Assembly (NCBI GenBank): GCA_964430505.1
Contig: CAYSGH010000002.1
Span: forward strand, 1-64,000
DNA: 64,000 nucleotides
Direction: 5' to 3'
DNA from: UBA6176 sp032119375
GTDB taxonomy: Bacteria; Verrucomicrobiota; Verrucomicrobiia; Limisphaerales; UBA9464
Below, in pieces: positions 1 through 11,300 of this stretch (its first letter is position 1; every line of letters starts with the position of its first letter). The notes under the pieces are model-generated. The model made no database searches. It saw only the letters and a program-made list of their open reading frames with translations, and had not been told where the DNA came from. The position numbers and the translations under genes are program-made.

Positions 1-232
1 ACCCATCGCTGCCCAAGGCCAGGCTGTGGCTGCCGCCACCGGAAACGCGGCTCCAGGTAACTCCCGACGGTAGTGCCCCGGGCGGAGCGGCTACGGGAAG
101 TGCAGCATCCGTCGCTCCGCCGATCCCCAATTGTCCAACGCCATTCCAGCCCCACGCGTAGAGGTCGGAGGCCGCATGAGAACGCCGTGCCATCAGGAAG
201 ACAGCCAGAAGGCCCAGAACAGCCATGGCCAT
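1..232 (-). CDS. RCC1-repeat secreted protein (5' part only)
   Basis: Only the N-terminal 77 residues lie in the window; the rest runs off the left edge. The translation opens with a hydrophobic signal peptide (MAMAVLGLLAVFLMARRSHA) and then enters an RCC1-type blade with DLYAWGWNGVGQLGIG and later GSHSLALGSDG, the classic RCC1 propeller signature. RCC1-like propellers in bacteria are usually exported binding or scaffold domains; the target here is unknown. A purine-rich AAAGGGGGG lies just upstream of the start, so initiation at 232 (or the second Met at 226) is plausible. It is the last visible gene of the minus-strand run of exported proteins, 74 bp after the YDG-repeat gene, and is probably co-transcribed. 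Confidence 0.8.
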   Translation of the reverse strand, partial: MAMAVLGLLAVFLMARRSHAASDLYAWGWNGVGQLGIGGATDAALPVAAPPGALPSGVTWSRVSGGGSHSLALGSDG

Positions 233-306
233 AGCCGCCCCCCTTTCTCGACCTGATTCGTCCCTGTTGCTCATGCCTGACCGCATCGAACTCCATTGCA
301 TCCCGT

Positions 307-3300
307 TTATGGGTCCGTCCACGCCAACCGTAGGAGCACCGTTGCGTCTATGGCGGCCGGCTCGAGATCAATCCACCCCAATCCCGCCTCATCCAGGTCA
401 ATCCAGCTCACCGTCCGCCACTCGCCAGCAACCCAGTCCGTGCGGGCCTGCACCAGCCAGCGCCCGCTCGCACCAGCCCGAGCCTCGAATCGGAGCCATC
501 CGTCCTGCATCCGCCCAACGACCTGCAAGGTTGCCTGGGGATGAGCCCCGTGCACGCCCATCGGCACCACAACCCCGGCATCGCCAATCGACGGCAACGC
601 GAGACGGTTGCCCGCATCCAGGCCAAAGCTCAGCCGCCTCAGCGAGGTCGAGACGGGAACATCGCCCCCCTTCAACACGCCCGCCGATACCGCATGGGAT
701 GGCCTGTCCAAGGACGTCGGCCCAGCCTCCTCCAAAAATCCCTCCTCCACCGCGTTCCAGAACCCCGTCCGGAGCGTCCAAACAACGTCAACCGTCACGT
801 CACCCACCGCCGCCTCGCCCATCGTCGCCGTCAACTCAAATTCACCGCCCACATCAACGACTCGCGACAAGCCCACGCCACCGGCACGGGTTGACAAAAG
901 AATCACAGGTTCCGGATCCGAAATCTCAAGCGGCCCGGCCTCGGCTTCCAACGCATAATTTGGAACCGTCACGGCCGACGTCAGCGGGATGATGGTGTAC
1001 GTGCCCACCGCAACGGCCGTCACCGCATCCCCGGCGAACCCCACGGAACCCATCGCCAAAGACTCCGTCTCGCCTGAAACAAAGCCTTCCCAGCGCACCG
1101 TGAACCCCGCGAAGACCAAGCCATCATACGCCTTCTGCTGGCTGTTGGCGATCACCCGAAGCGCCTTGGCAGAGATGTCCGCCGTCAACGCGACCGTCCC
1201 CAACTCGTAATTCGCGGCGTCGGCTCCCCCGAGCATCAGGCCCGACACCGTCACCGTCTTCCCAACCCCAACGTTCTTGTCCGCAAAGGTGCCCGTCGCC
1301 GTCCCCGACACCGTCACCTCGTCACCCAAGATCACCCCATCCAACACCGGCGTCCCGGTCACCGCGGCCGCCGTCGTCCCGTCATACGTCCGAGACGCTG
1401 CCGCCAACCCTGCCACGGTCAGCTGCCTTGGCGAAACGTTGAAGGACCGTTCCACGGCGGATGCATCCGCGAACGTCATGTCTCCGCCCTGCGTGGCGCG
1501 GACGACAACAGTCCCCGCACCGGTCAATGCAAGTATGTTCCCAGAGAGGGTCGCGGGGCCGCTCACCAGGGAATAAGACACCGGAAGCCCGGAGCTGGAA
1601 CTCGCAGACAAAGTCAGTGGACCATCGCCATAAGTCACGTTAGGCAACGCCGTGAAGTGGATGGTCTGCTGGACCTGATAGTAAACCCTGACGCTTAGGT
1701 TCCGGATGCTCGATGGGTTCCAAGCGGAGGTGAAGCGCCACGTGTTGCCGCCAACTGAATAGGACGGGGGCAAACCCGTCACCTCCTTGGTCACTGGTCG
1801 CCAAGCGTTGCCCGTGCCACCGGATGTCCAACCCAGTCCGCTGTTGACCCCATTGAGCAGCAGCTGGTTGTTCGCATAAGCCACAGATGTCCAATACGTG
1901 CTGTACTCGGCCGTCAAGACGGTCTTGCGGACCAGCACGTCGGCGGGCAACTGGACCGATTGGGCATAGTCCATTGCCCCCCCCGACGTCAGGCTAACGG
2001 ACCCAATCGCCAGCACCTCGACGGATGGCATCACCGCGCGGATGTCGGCCGTCAGCGTCGGCACAACCAAGGTGTAGTTGGACGCCGACGCTCCAACGAG
2101 GCTCAACCCCGACACCGTCACCATCTTCCCAAAGCCAACGCTCGGGTCCGCGAACGCCGCGGCCGCCGTTCCCTGCAACGTCACAACGTCCCCCTCCACG
2201 GCCCCGGTCAGGACGGGCGTCCCAGAAATCGAGGCGGACGTCGATCCGTCGTAATCCTTCGGGTTGGCAGCAAGTCCCGAAACCGTCAGCGGCCTCGGCA
2301 GCACGGTGAACGCCCGGTCCACCGGGGTGGCTGCGACGTATCCGGAGCTGCCAGCCTGCGACGCGCGGACCACCACCGTTCCAACTCCGGTTATTGTCAG
2401 CGTGGTTCCCGAGACCGTCGCCGGACCACTTATGACCGAGTACGACACCGGGAGCCCAGAATCGGATGTCGCCGAAAGCGCAATGGGACCGGCACCATAC
2501 TGCATGTCAGGCAGGGTTCCGAACCCGATCAACTGCCCGAGCTTGTAGTACACCTTGATGCTCAGGTTCCGGATGCTCGAAGGGTTCCAGTCCGAGCTCA
2601 GGCGCCAAGTGTTCGTCATCGACGAGTAGGACATGGGAAGCCCCATCACGTCCCGGACCACCCTAAGCCAGGCATTTCCTGTGCCGCCCGATGACCACCC
2701 CAAGGAGGTATCCACACCATTGAGGAGCACTGGGTTGTTGGCGTAAGCATCCCAGGTCCAAAAGGTGCTGTACTCGGCCGTGAGGACGGTCCTCTGGGCG
2801 CTGGCGTTGGCTGGCAATCGCTCTGTCTGGCCATACGATCCGCCACCTCCCGCGGACAGGCTCAAGGCCCCCACGGCCAGCACTTCCACGAACGGAGTCG
2901 TGGTGAAGATGTCCGCCGCCAGCGTCGGCATGGCCAGGGTGTAGTTCGGCGCGCCCGCGCCTCCCAGGCCGAGCCCCGAAACCGCAACGGACTTCCCAAC
3001 TCCCAGTTGCGGGTCTGAAAACGCCCCGCTCGCCGTGCCGACGAGTGCCACCGAGTCCCCAGCCAATACACCCGTCAAGGTCGGGGTCCCCTCCAGCGCC
3101 GCCAAAGTCGTGCCGTCGTACTCCTTGGACAACGCCGCCAGCCCGGCAACACCGAGGGCACGTGACGTGATCGAGCCCGTCGAGTAGGTCTGGGACGACG
3201 GCACCACGTAATTGGCCGCATGGGCGCCTGACAAGGCATAGGCCACCGTCACCGTCTTGCCGGTTCCCACCCCCGCCGTCGCATAGCTTGCGCTGGCCGT

Positions 3301-4509
3301 GACGTTCACAATGTCCCCGGCCACCACGCCAGACACTGCACCCATCGTCACCGATGCCGCGGTCAGGCCATCGTAAACCTTGGACAATGTCACTCCGGGT
3401 GCACCGACCGACAGCGGCCTCGCAGCGACGGTCACGCTCCGCACGACAGAGGCGGCAGCGCTCCATGTCGAATTGCCGGCCTGCGTTGCCGTCACCGTGG
3501 CCGTCCCCACCCCACGCATCACCAATTGCGAGTTGACGATCTCGGCAATCGTGGATGGAGAAACCGAATAGGTCACGGGCAACCCCGAGGACGCGGTGGC
3601 CGTTAGGTTCACCGCATCCCCATAAGCATAGGTGGTGGGAATCAGGTTGAACGTGATGCTCTGGCTGCCCTTGGGCGTGAAGGGTCCCACCACGCTTGCG
3701 TATGGCCCGTCTCCCGCCGCATTGGTCGCACGCAATCTGAAATAATAGCCTGTGCCATTGGTCAGGCCTGTGACGGTGGCCGACCGGGTCGTGGAGACTG
3801 CGTCCGCAAAGACGGCCCACGTCGAACCATTTGTGGAATACTCAATCGCATAGTCATCGATGGGGTCGCCGCCGTCGCTGGACGGGGCAGCCCACGACAG
3901 GGATGCCTGCCCATCGCCCAGCGAAACGGTCGGAGTGCCAGGCGCGGAAGGCACCGTGGCAAGGGTCAAGGCCGAGGCGGGGACCACCGACCATGGGCCG
4001 CCACCTTGGCTCCATTGCAGGATGCAGGTCGCCGACCCGGTGTTTTCGTAGTACCAAAGAAGAATCGGCTTGGTCTCATTGGCCGCGAAGCTAATGGATC
4101 CCGTCGATGAATAAGTCGAGGATGAAACGCTGGTCCAGTTGTCAATCAACGTGGCTGTGCCCACCGTCAGGCGCACGCCGTCATTTCGGTAGATGCGGAA
4201 CGACACCGTCCCCGCGTAGGTGGACTTGATGTAGCCCTCGAACTTGACCTGGACGGTCGAGGACTGACCCGAGTTTAGCACCGTCCCCGTCCCCCAGGAA
4301 TAGTCGATGTTGGGCACCGTGAGGGTGCTCAGCGGCGTCGAGTTGTTGGGTATGGGCGGCGAGCCGGACCAGTCATAGGTGGTCGCCTTGAGCCCCGAGA
4401 TGCCTTGCCCCCGCGTGGCCACCGAGCAGGCAAGGAGCCATGCGGGAAGCAAGGCAGCACGCCAAAGCCCGGCAAGGCCCGTCCTTAGATTGGAGGGACA
4501 TCGACGCAT
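307..4509 (-). CDS. Secreted PA14-like / FN3 / MBG-YDG repeat protein
   Basis: A 1400-residue exported protein. Residues 1-35 form a signal peptide ending near ATRGQ. Residues about 37-183 look like a PA14-type domain (YIKSTYAGTVSFRIYRNDG, followed by an LWYYENTG stretch). About 185-280 is a fibronectin type III domain (VPSAPGTP...TGLTNGTGYYFRLRATN). The rest is a chain of MBG/YDG-type beta domains with five YDG cores (KVYDG ~376, KEYDG ~461, KDYDG ~749, RTYDG ~1039, KAYDG ~1126). Two consecutive modules of about 288 residues (roughly 461-748 and 749-1038) are clear duplicates, each including a VEVLA(V/I)G...GLGW(S/T)SGGTGNAW segment. Such proteins are cell-surface or extracellular adhesins or scaffolds; the ligand is unknown. 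No PEP-CTERM or LPXTG anchor is seen. The gene starts 15 bp after the preceding one, so it is very likely in the same transcript. Confidence 0.85.
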   Translation of the reverse strand: MRRCPSNLRTGLAGLWRAALLPAWLLACSVATRGQGISGLKATTYDWSGSPPIPNNSTPLSTLTVPNIDYSWGTGTVLNSGQSSTVQVKFEGYIKSTYAGTVSFRIYRNDGVRLTVGTATLIDNWTSVSSSTYSSTGSISFAANETKPILLWYYENTGSATCILQWSQGGGPWSVVPASALTLATVPSAPGTPTVSLGDGQASLSWAAPSSDGGDPIDDYAIEYSTNGSTWAVFADAVSTTRSATVTGLTNGTGYYFRLRATNAAGDGPYASVVGPFTPKGSQSITFNLIPTTYAYGDAVNLTATASSGLPVTYSVSPSTIAEIVNSQLVMRGVGTATVTATQAGNSTWSAAASVVRSVTVAARPLSVGAPGVTLSKVYDGLTAASVTMGAVSGVVAGDIVNVTASASYATAGVGTGKTVTVAYALSGAHAANYVVPSSQTYSTGSITSRALGVAGLAALSKEYDGTTLAALEGTPTLTGVLAGDSVALVGTASGAFSDPQLGVGKSVAVSGLGLGGAGAPNYTLAMPTLAADIFTTTPFVEVLAVGALSLSAGGGGSYGQTERLPANASAQRTVLTAEYSTFWTWDAYANNPVLLNGVDTSLGWSSGGTGNAWLRVVRDVMGLPMSYSSMTNTWRLSSDWNPSSIRNLSIKVYYKLGQLIGFGTLPDMQYGAGPIALSATSDSGLPVSYSVISGPATVSGTTLTITGVGTVVVRASQAGSSGYVAATPVDRAFTVLPRPLTVSGLAANPKDYDGSTSASISGTPVLTGAVEGDVVTLQGTAAAAFADPSVGFGKMVTVSGLSLVGASASNYTLVVPTLTADIRAVMPSVEVLAIGSVSLTSGGAMDYAQSVQLPADVLVRKTVLTAEYSTYWTSVAYANNQLLLNGVNSGLGWTSGGTGNAWRPVTKEVTGLPPSYSVGGNTWRFTSAWNPSSIRNLSVRVYYQVQQTIHFTALPNVTYGDGPLTLSASSSSGLPVSYSLVSGPATLSGNILALTGAGTVVVRATQGGDMTFADASAVERSFNVSPRQLTVAGLAAASRTYDGTTAAAVTGTPVLDGVILGDEVTVSGTATGTFADKNVGVGKTVTVSGLMLGGADAANYELGTVALTADISAKALRVIANSQQKAYDGLVFAGFTVRWEGFVSGETESLAMGSVGFAGDAVTAVAVGTYTIIPLTSAVTVPNYALEAEAGPLEISDPEPVILLSTRAGGVGLSRVVDVGGEFELTATMGEAAVGDVTVDVVWTLRTGFWNAVEEGFLEEAGPTSLDRPSHAVSAGVLKGGDVPVSTSLRRLSFGLDAGNRLALPSIGDAGVVVPMGVHGAHPQATLQVVGRMQDGWLRFEARAGASGRWLVQARTDWVAGEWRTVSWIDLDEAGLGWIDLEPAAIDATVLLRLAWTDP
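1394..3128 (-). repeat. Tandem duplicated module inside the YDG-repeat gene
   Basis: Two in-frame units of about 865-870 bp (roughly 3128-2264 and 2263-1394) encode near-identical 288-residue modules. The repeat is visible at DNA level: a GGTTCCGGATGCTCGA block recurs (complement strand) near 2563-2580 and 1696-1713. This indicates internal gene duplication. The unit boundaries are my estimate. Confidence 0.7.
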
Positions 4510-4524
4510 GTGACATCAGCGGGC

Positions 4525-5370
4525 CTACTGCACCGCAAGCCGGAAAAACCTCGGGAGAGCCTCGTCGCCACGGCGTCGCACCACCACCCGGACCTCCTGC
4601 ATTGCGGTTGGCTGGAAGAAGCCAACCTCGCTCGCGTTGGCCAGGCCCCGCACCGTGAAGCGCAACGGCACCCACGCCTTGAGGTCGTCGGAACCGGAAA
4701 TCGTGTAGCTCCGGCCTCGCAGGCCCATGAACCGCAGCACTGGCCCGGCAGGATCCATCGACTGGATGTCCAGTCGAAAGCCATCCTTGGGATCCCATGC
4801 ATAGGTTCCCGCCACATAGGACTCCATCACCGTCAACGCATTGCCGTTGATCCGGTTCGTGGGCGAGAATTGGGCAAGGCTCATGGCCAGCCTGCCGGAC
4901 TGGATCATGGCGCGTTCCCAGGCGTCCGGGAGGCCATCGCCATCCGTGTCCTCGCCAAGGGTAAGGTCCACCCGAGACGACTCGGCGGGTTGGCCAAGCT
5001 GCGGAGCCGCCACCCGCATTTCCATCGGGACGAACGACCGGTTGCCAAGCTTCACCCGCATTCGAAACGGAGCGGTCGGCTGCATCGCCGTCGGAAGGTA
5101 AGCGTCCGACGCCAGTCCCGCGTCCATGGGCACTTCAACCCGGTAGTTGATGCCCGAGGCCACCCCTGGCACCACCGTCGTCGTCAGGGTCGTCCCGGAC
5201 AACGTCTCAAGGCTAACCTCCCCTTGGGCCGATGTTAGGGGCGTGCCCAACTCGTCACGGACGAGCCCGTAAACGGTGTGATGAGGCAATGGGGGAAAGG
5301 CCACCGCCACCCATGCCGGAGCCATCCAGGCGATGGCCAAACAAACCCTTCGCATGATCATTGTGTCCAT
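4525..5370 (-). CDS. Secreted protein with TSP3-type Ca-binding loop
   Basis: A protein of about 281 residues. The open frame extends to 5415, inside the preceding gene, but a signal peptide (MRRVCLAIAWMAPAWVAVA) begins near the Met codons at 5370/5361/5355, so I start it there. This gives a short overlap or near-abutment with the giant-protein gene that ends at 5387. About residues 137-150 hold EDTDGDGLPDAWE, a thrombospondin type 3-like calcium loop common in exported proteins of this bacterial group. The N-terminal half looks like a small carboxypeptidase-regulatory-like beta domain (VYGLVRDELGTPL). The C-terminal 80 residues (LRFMGLRGRSYTISGSDDL...RFFRLAV) form a beta domain often seen at the end of verrucomicrobial secreted proteins. 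The role is unknown; the position suggests an accessory of the giant protein. Confidence 0.75.
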   Translation of the reverse strand: MDTMIMRRVCLAIAWMAPAWVAVAFPPLPHHTVYGLVRDELGTPLTSAQGEVSLETLSGTTLTTTVVPGVASGINYRVEVPMDAGLASDAYLPTAMQPTAPFRMRVKLGNRSFVPMEMRVAAPQLGQPAESSRVDLTLGEDTDGDGLPDAWERAMIQSGRLAMSLAQFSPTNRINGNALTVMESYVAGTYAWDPKDGFRLDIQSMDPAGPVLRFMGLRGRSYTISGSDDLKAWVPLRFTVRGLANASEVGFFQPTAMQEVRVVVRRRGDEALPRFFRLAVQ

Positions 5371-5386
5371 GGTGCCGTGCCGTCGT

Positions 5387-8300
5387 CTAGTTGCCCGAAA
5401 AGGAGTAGGACACAATGTGCAACTTGATGTCCTTCACGCTTTGGATGAATCGTTCCAGGCCTTCGTCGGGATTGTTCAGCAGGGTCGTGCCGGGAATCAC
5501 CAGCTTCCAACGGTTGTTCCAGACAGACCGCCCAACGAGGCGGGAATTGGTGAATTGCGACCGCTGCAACCCCCCGGTGCCGCCGTAGATGTTGGCAGTG
5601 AACAACGCCGCGCTCGGCACCGGTCGAAACGCCTGGTGCTTCCTCAAGGCAAACAAGGGCTCCTGCAACGAGTCCGAAGTCTGCCAGTACCGCTTGGACG
5701 AAAAGTCGGAGGCCCCAACGTTGAAGGGCATCGGGACCGTGACGTCCTCGACCGCCCACGACCGGACCCTTCCCTGATCTCCAAGCGGTGGGCTTCGCAT
5801 GGTGTCGAGCCCCGTGGGAATCACAAACAGATGGGGCGTCGCCGCCATGGAGACCGGGTCGAGGAATGTCACGGTGGGGTCAGAGGGCGTGCTTCCCCCT
5901 GCCCCCGCCACCGCACCGGTGTTGAACCCGGGCGTGTCCATGCCCTTGTAGCCCTCCAATGCCACTCCCAACGCAAAAACCTTGGTCGCAAATGAGCTAC
6001 TGCTGAATGCATGGTCGCCGCCCGCCAAGGGCTGCCCGAAGACATTTAGGCCATCTTCCACCACCGTCGCAAACTCCACGATCAGGCCCGGCAAGGGCAA
6101 CCCGTCCGTCCGGTTCATTCCCAGACACATCCGACGAACGTCCGCATCCTCCAGGATGTTGTGCCGTCGGGCCTGCTGCAGGATGTCCCGCCATGCGGAA
6201 TCACCCTCGACCCCTGGGAGAATCCGATGCTTCCCCATGCGCAAGGACACGGTCGTTCCATAAGCGTCCGGGTTGTTGAATCCGAGGCGCCCCCTCAGGA
6301 CGGACCAGTCAGCGTGAAGCTCCGCCAGGGCGCCGGACAGGCCGGAATCGCCGATCTGGCTCCCGGTGAATTGCGGCACCCCGTTCTTCACGACCCCCAA
6401 GGCACGTGCCTGGATGATGCGGTCCATGAACGAACGGCCGGCGGAGGTCCCCAGCAGGCCCGTCTCGTAGTCGTATGCGTTGGCCGCCAGCAGGGCGTAT
6501 TGCGAGGCCAAGTCCATCATCGACCGATACCGGTCCAGCTTCTCGTTGCGGAACAGCCGATAGGCGACGTCCCGCGTGCGGTAGCCTTGGATCATCGCCG
6601 CCGCTCGTCGCCGGAATGCCAGGCGGTCCGCCTGCAACCGCTCCCCTTCGGCGACCAAGGCACGCAGGCTCAACTCGGCGTCGTGGAGCTCTCGCTTTCG
6701 AGCGTTGATGTCCCACAGCATGAACTGGAGACTGTTGGCCGCCTCGGAGAGGTCCATGATGGATTGTCTAAGGTCCATTCTCCTCTCCCGGGGGACGATC
6801 TCCTCGAAGCGAACCCACTGGTCGGCGGTGGTCACCGCAAAGTCGAGCGCCCGGACGATGCTCTTTCGGATCAAGGTGACCTTGTCGAGGGTGCTGACAA
6901 CGCTGTACCCAGCCATTTCAACGGCCGACCGTGCGGCGGATGTGAGGTCGCCACCGCTTGCAAGACCCACCACAAAGCTGCCTGGAATGGCCTCCTGAAT
7001 GGCGTCCGTGGCAAACTTGATGTCCTTCTGCATCGAGGACTGGACCAACTCGAAGAGATCGTTCGCAAGGTTGACCGAGTCCAAGGCCTCCTTTGCAATG
7101 AGCAGGTCAAGGTTCAGCTCGTTGATCTCCTGTGCCGTGTACCAGTTGGCCTTGAAGAGGCTGGCCGACTTTTGCCATGCAAGGCTCGCCCCATACATGC
7201 TGTCGAAGTCCTTCACCAAGCGTGTATGGGCCGCGATCAGGCGCGAGACGGACTGTTGCATGCGACCCGGGCTTCTGCGCCGGCCCCGCCAGTCGGCGGG
7301 CCGGGGAGTGTACCCTTCGAGCGTCAGCGTGACTTGGATGTTCGTCAGCTTCGGAAATGACATGGCCGCCACAAAGGATGAAAGGGACCCACTGCCACTG
7401 TCGAAATCCTTGATGTCGTCGTCACCCCATTGGTTGTCGTAGGGTACCGGGACGCCGTAAACGTCTATGTTGAAGGTCTTCGGCTGGATGGCGCCCTTGA
7501 TGCTGGAGAAGTCGTATTCCGGCAGGTCCACGTACAGGTAATGCAACAGGTCGGGACCCTCATAGTCCTGCGGGTAGGTTCTCCCGGGGCCGATGTCGTC
7601 GGTGTAGGGCGTCCCGTAAATCTCGATCAGCCGGGCCGTCATGGATCGTTCGGACTCCCGGATCGCCTGCTTGTCCCTCTCCAACGTGTCTGCCTCGCTG
7701 CCTAGGTCCGTGGTCAGGCGCGTGGCATCAGAATAGGCCGAGGCGGCGTTCTCAAGGGTCTGCACGGCCCGCTTGTAGATCTGCTCGAAGTGCGGTTGGG
7801 GATCCGCCCCAACCACCAGGTTTGGATTGATGTCGAACGCGATGCTGCCCGCCGACAGCCCCAGGGGCGTAAGGCCCGCCTCCGCCCCGTCCAAGACACC
7901 CTGGATTTCCTCATGGCTGGCCGGAAGCTGCGTCAACTCGGGCACCGTCGTGCGGTCGATCTTCTGGATGCCCTCGTGCGAAGGATCGGGGTCCACTTCC
8001 GGCAGCATGGAATTGCCCACAAGCCAATGGACATACGCCCCCTGTCCTGCACGCGTCGCCCAATGATCCAAGCCCCAGTGCCTGACGGATCCAACCGCTC
8101 GGTTCGTGTTCGCACGCGTCGCACCGAAGCGATCCCAACCCACCCCCTGCTCCGATCTGTAGGCCTGCCGGAACACAAGCTTGAGGACGTCCACCGCCGT
8201 CGCGCTGACGGCACCCGCCGCAGCCGCGAACTTGCGCTCGTCGGCATAGTCAACCGAGACGGGCTTTCCCAGGATGAGCACGGCTTCGCTGCGGGGAACC

Positions 8301-11300
8301 CAGTCGAACCTTCTGTTCAGCAGCAATGCGTAATAGCCCTTGAGGGCGGTTAGATAATGCCCGTATGCATCCCCATGGCCTTGGGGAAACGCAATCGCCG
8401 CATCCGCCGCGTCCATCACCCCGTCGTGGTTCAGGTCTTGAATGTTGTAGTTCTCCGCATAGGTCACCTCGCCCGCCGCAATCCCGCGGGTGTAGTTCCA
8501 CCAAAGGCGGTTGTACGCCGGGGCCGATTGGACACCTGGCTGCATGAAGTCGTCCCGGCCCCGCAGCAACCCAAGCTCCTCCTCCAGCAACGAGCCCACT
8601 TGGCCCGCAAAGGAAAACCGCGCCGTCGCGATCGTGTTCTGCGCGCCGGCTGCCGTTGCCGTCGAGATGGTCGGGTCCGCCGCATCGGCGGCGGCTTCGT
8701 CGCCGAGTATCGTGTACAAGTCGTTCAGATATCCCGACACCAACAGAAGCGCATCGTTGGCGGGGCCATAGTTGATGCCGGCGTTGATGCTCAGGTCCCG
8801 TGCCCGGCGCAGGACAGTCTCGTAGATTTCGATGAGCCCAAACCGGTCCATGTTGGCGAGGTTCAGGGCGATGGCCCCCTCCCAGCGTCGGCCCGCCTGG
8901 GTGATGGAACTCACGTCGGTGTTCACCGCGTTGTTGTAGAGGTCCTTGACGCGCTGCTGGAAGGGGTTGATGCCTGCCAAGACACGCTTGACCCAACCTT
9001 CAGCCAATTGGGGCTCCGACCATTCGGACCATGGTCCCAGCAGCGGATCGGTCCCGCCTGCCAGGCGGTACCGGACCATCAGATAGTTGTCCGCAAGGAC
9101 CTGGATTCCGGCACCGCCCAGCGTGTACCGCGACAGTCCCTCCCCGGATTGCAGGTCCATCCACTGGCTCAGGTTGCTCTTGGAGGGAGGACCCCCATCC
9201 ACGGGGGCCGCGATCTTCCACTCGTATTCAAACTGGCCTTGGCGGCCGCCAAGGTCCGGGGTGTGCTCCAAGGTCAGCAGCTCGTTGAGCGGGTTCAGGG
9301 AAGGCACCACCCTGAGTTCCCCAGGCGACAACGGCCCACCCACCCGAAACACGTGCATGGAGACCGGCTCGCCCGGCTGCGTGAACGCACGCCCGTTGCC
9401 GACCATCAAGGTCACGTAGCCAACCCCCGGCCCCATGGCGCTCATGGCATACGATGCCACCGCCGTGTCGGCGTCCGTCACCTCCACCATGTCTCCCACG
9501 CCCACCTGGACCGACTTCTTACGGCTTTCGTCCACGATGAACTGGCCGGGGACTTGGTCGTTTTCCACGAACGTCTCCACCTTCGCACCCAGAGATCCCA
9601 CGAGGCCGTCCCATTTGGACTTGTCCTCGGCGGGCGAGGTGGGACAGAGGTCGAGGATCCATTGGAGATCCTGCTTGCTCCCGAGGCCCCTTAGAACGTT
9701 CAGGCGGAGGTACTGGCCCGTCGCCACATCGCCGGCGTACTCGCCCTTGAGCACCAAGGAACCCCTCGGCCCGATGCTCGGGTCGAAGTAAACGCGGCTC
9801 GCGAGATGCGGCGGAAGGTTGGGGAAGTAGGATTTCCCTTGGTACGGCTCAGACAGAACCCCGGGGGGGAGATCGGACATGCCCGCCTCTTCCAAGGATG
9901 CCGTCTTGGCCCGCATCGGGTCGATCAGGACCACGCTGGGGGGCTTGCCGGCAAAGTTGGTGCCAATCGACTGCTGGTACAGGACCTCTGCGCTGCTCTG
10001 GCTCCGCAGGTCTGGCAGTCCGGCAATGGCCGTGGAAAGCGTTTGTCCCACCTGCATCACCGGCGGCAAAGCCGGCCATGCGGGGCGATACACAATCCCC
10101 AGGGACGGCGTTGCCTTCGACGCGGCGTCACCCACATAGCTTCCCGGGGCCGAGCCCGGGGGCCTGAGGTACGGCACGATCGTGCCCACGGGCACGTTCG
10201 CCCTCGGCCATGCAAACCCCTCCTGCGTCTTGTAGTAGAAGCGCATGGTGAAGCTGTTGGCGTCCGTGGGGGCCGCCGCGAGGTAGGGGGGGCGACCCCG
10301 ATACTCGACCTGCGAGCCGTCCGCCATGGCCCTTGCAATGCGCAATGGCGGCTGGGACACGTCCGCCCCGGACCCCAAAACCTCCAACGTGAAGGCAAGC
10401 TGCACGGTCGCGTCGATGCCGACATCCACCAGGCTGATCGGGTAGGTCGTGGTCGCATTCGTGGCGGTGGGCGTCCCCGAGAGGTACACGCCCTCCATGT
10501 CTGAGTTGATCGAAATCCATCCCGGGAGCGGCTGGCTCTTGGACTCCCTCAGGACCAGACCCTGGGGGCGGCGGGATGCATGGATATAGTTGGTGAACGG
10601 CCGTCCCACGATGGCCACGGCCTTGTTCAATGGTCCAAACAGGCGCGAGCCCGTGTTGTAGCGTCCCGCCGCAAGGCCAGGCTCGCGGTGCTGGCCGCGG
10701 TACACCCAAAAGGACTGCTTGCGATCGCGGATGCTAAATCGCCGATAATGGGAGAGCGGGCCCTCCGGGTCCGACGCGTCGTTCCAACCCGTTGGCATGT
10801 CCGCGCCTGCACCGCGGACTTCGACGTTGTAGTTCACGAGGCCAACCCCCTCGCCCTCAGTGGGGGATGGCATCAACGGCAACGGCATCGGAGCCTGAAG
10901 GATGGTGCCAGCGTCCACGACATAGTCGAACATCCAACCCTCTGACGCCTTCTCCCGGAGCACCCGGAACACCGCCATGCTGGGTCGGTTGTCGGATCCA
11001 ACATGGCTGATCAAGACAAAGGGCAGGGACGAGAAGTCGCCCCCGGAGGTGACGTTGAGATCGTCACGGAGGGCCCAGCCCTGGCCACCGATCATCATCG
11101 CATGCTCCTCGTTGGGATTGTATCCCGGGGCATTGCGATCATTTTGGTAATAGATGGATCCCTTGGCCTCGAGGCTGCTCAGGCCGCCCGTGCCCGCGTT
11201 GCTTGCCAGCACGATCTCCCGGGCGGCGTCCGGGTATCGGATGGTGTATCGCCCGACCACCGACGGCCACGCGATGGGAGTGAGCCCCAAACCGGCCTGA

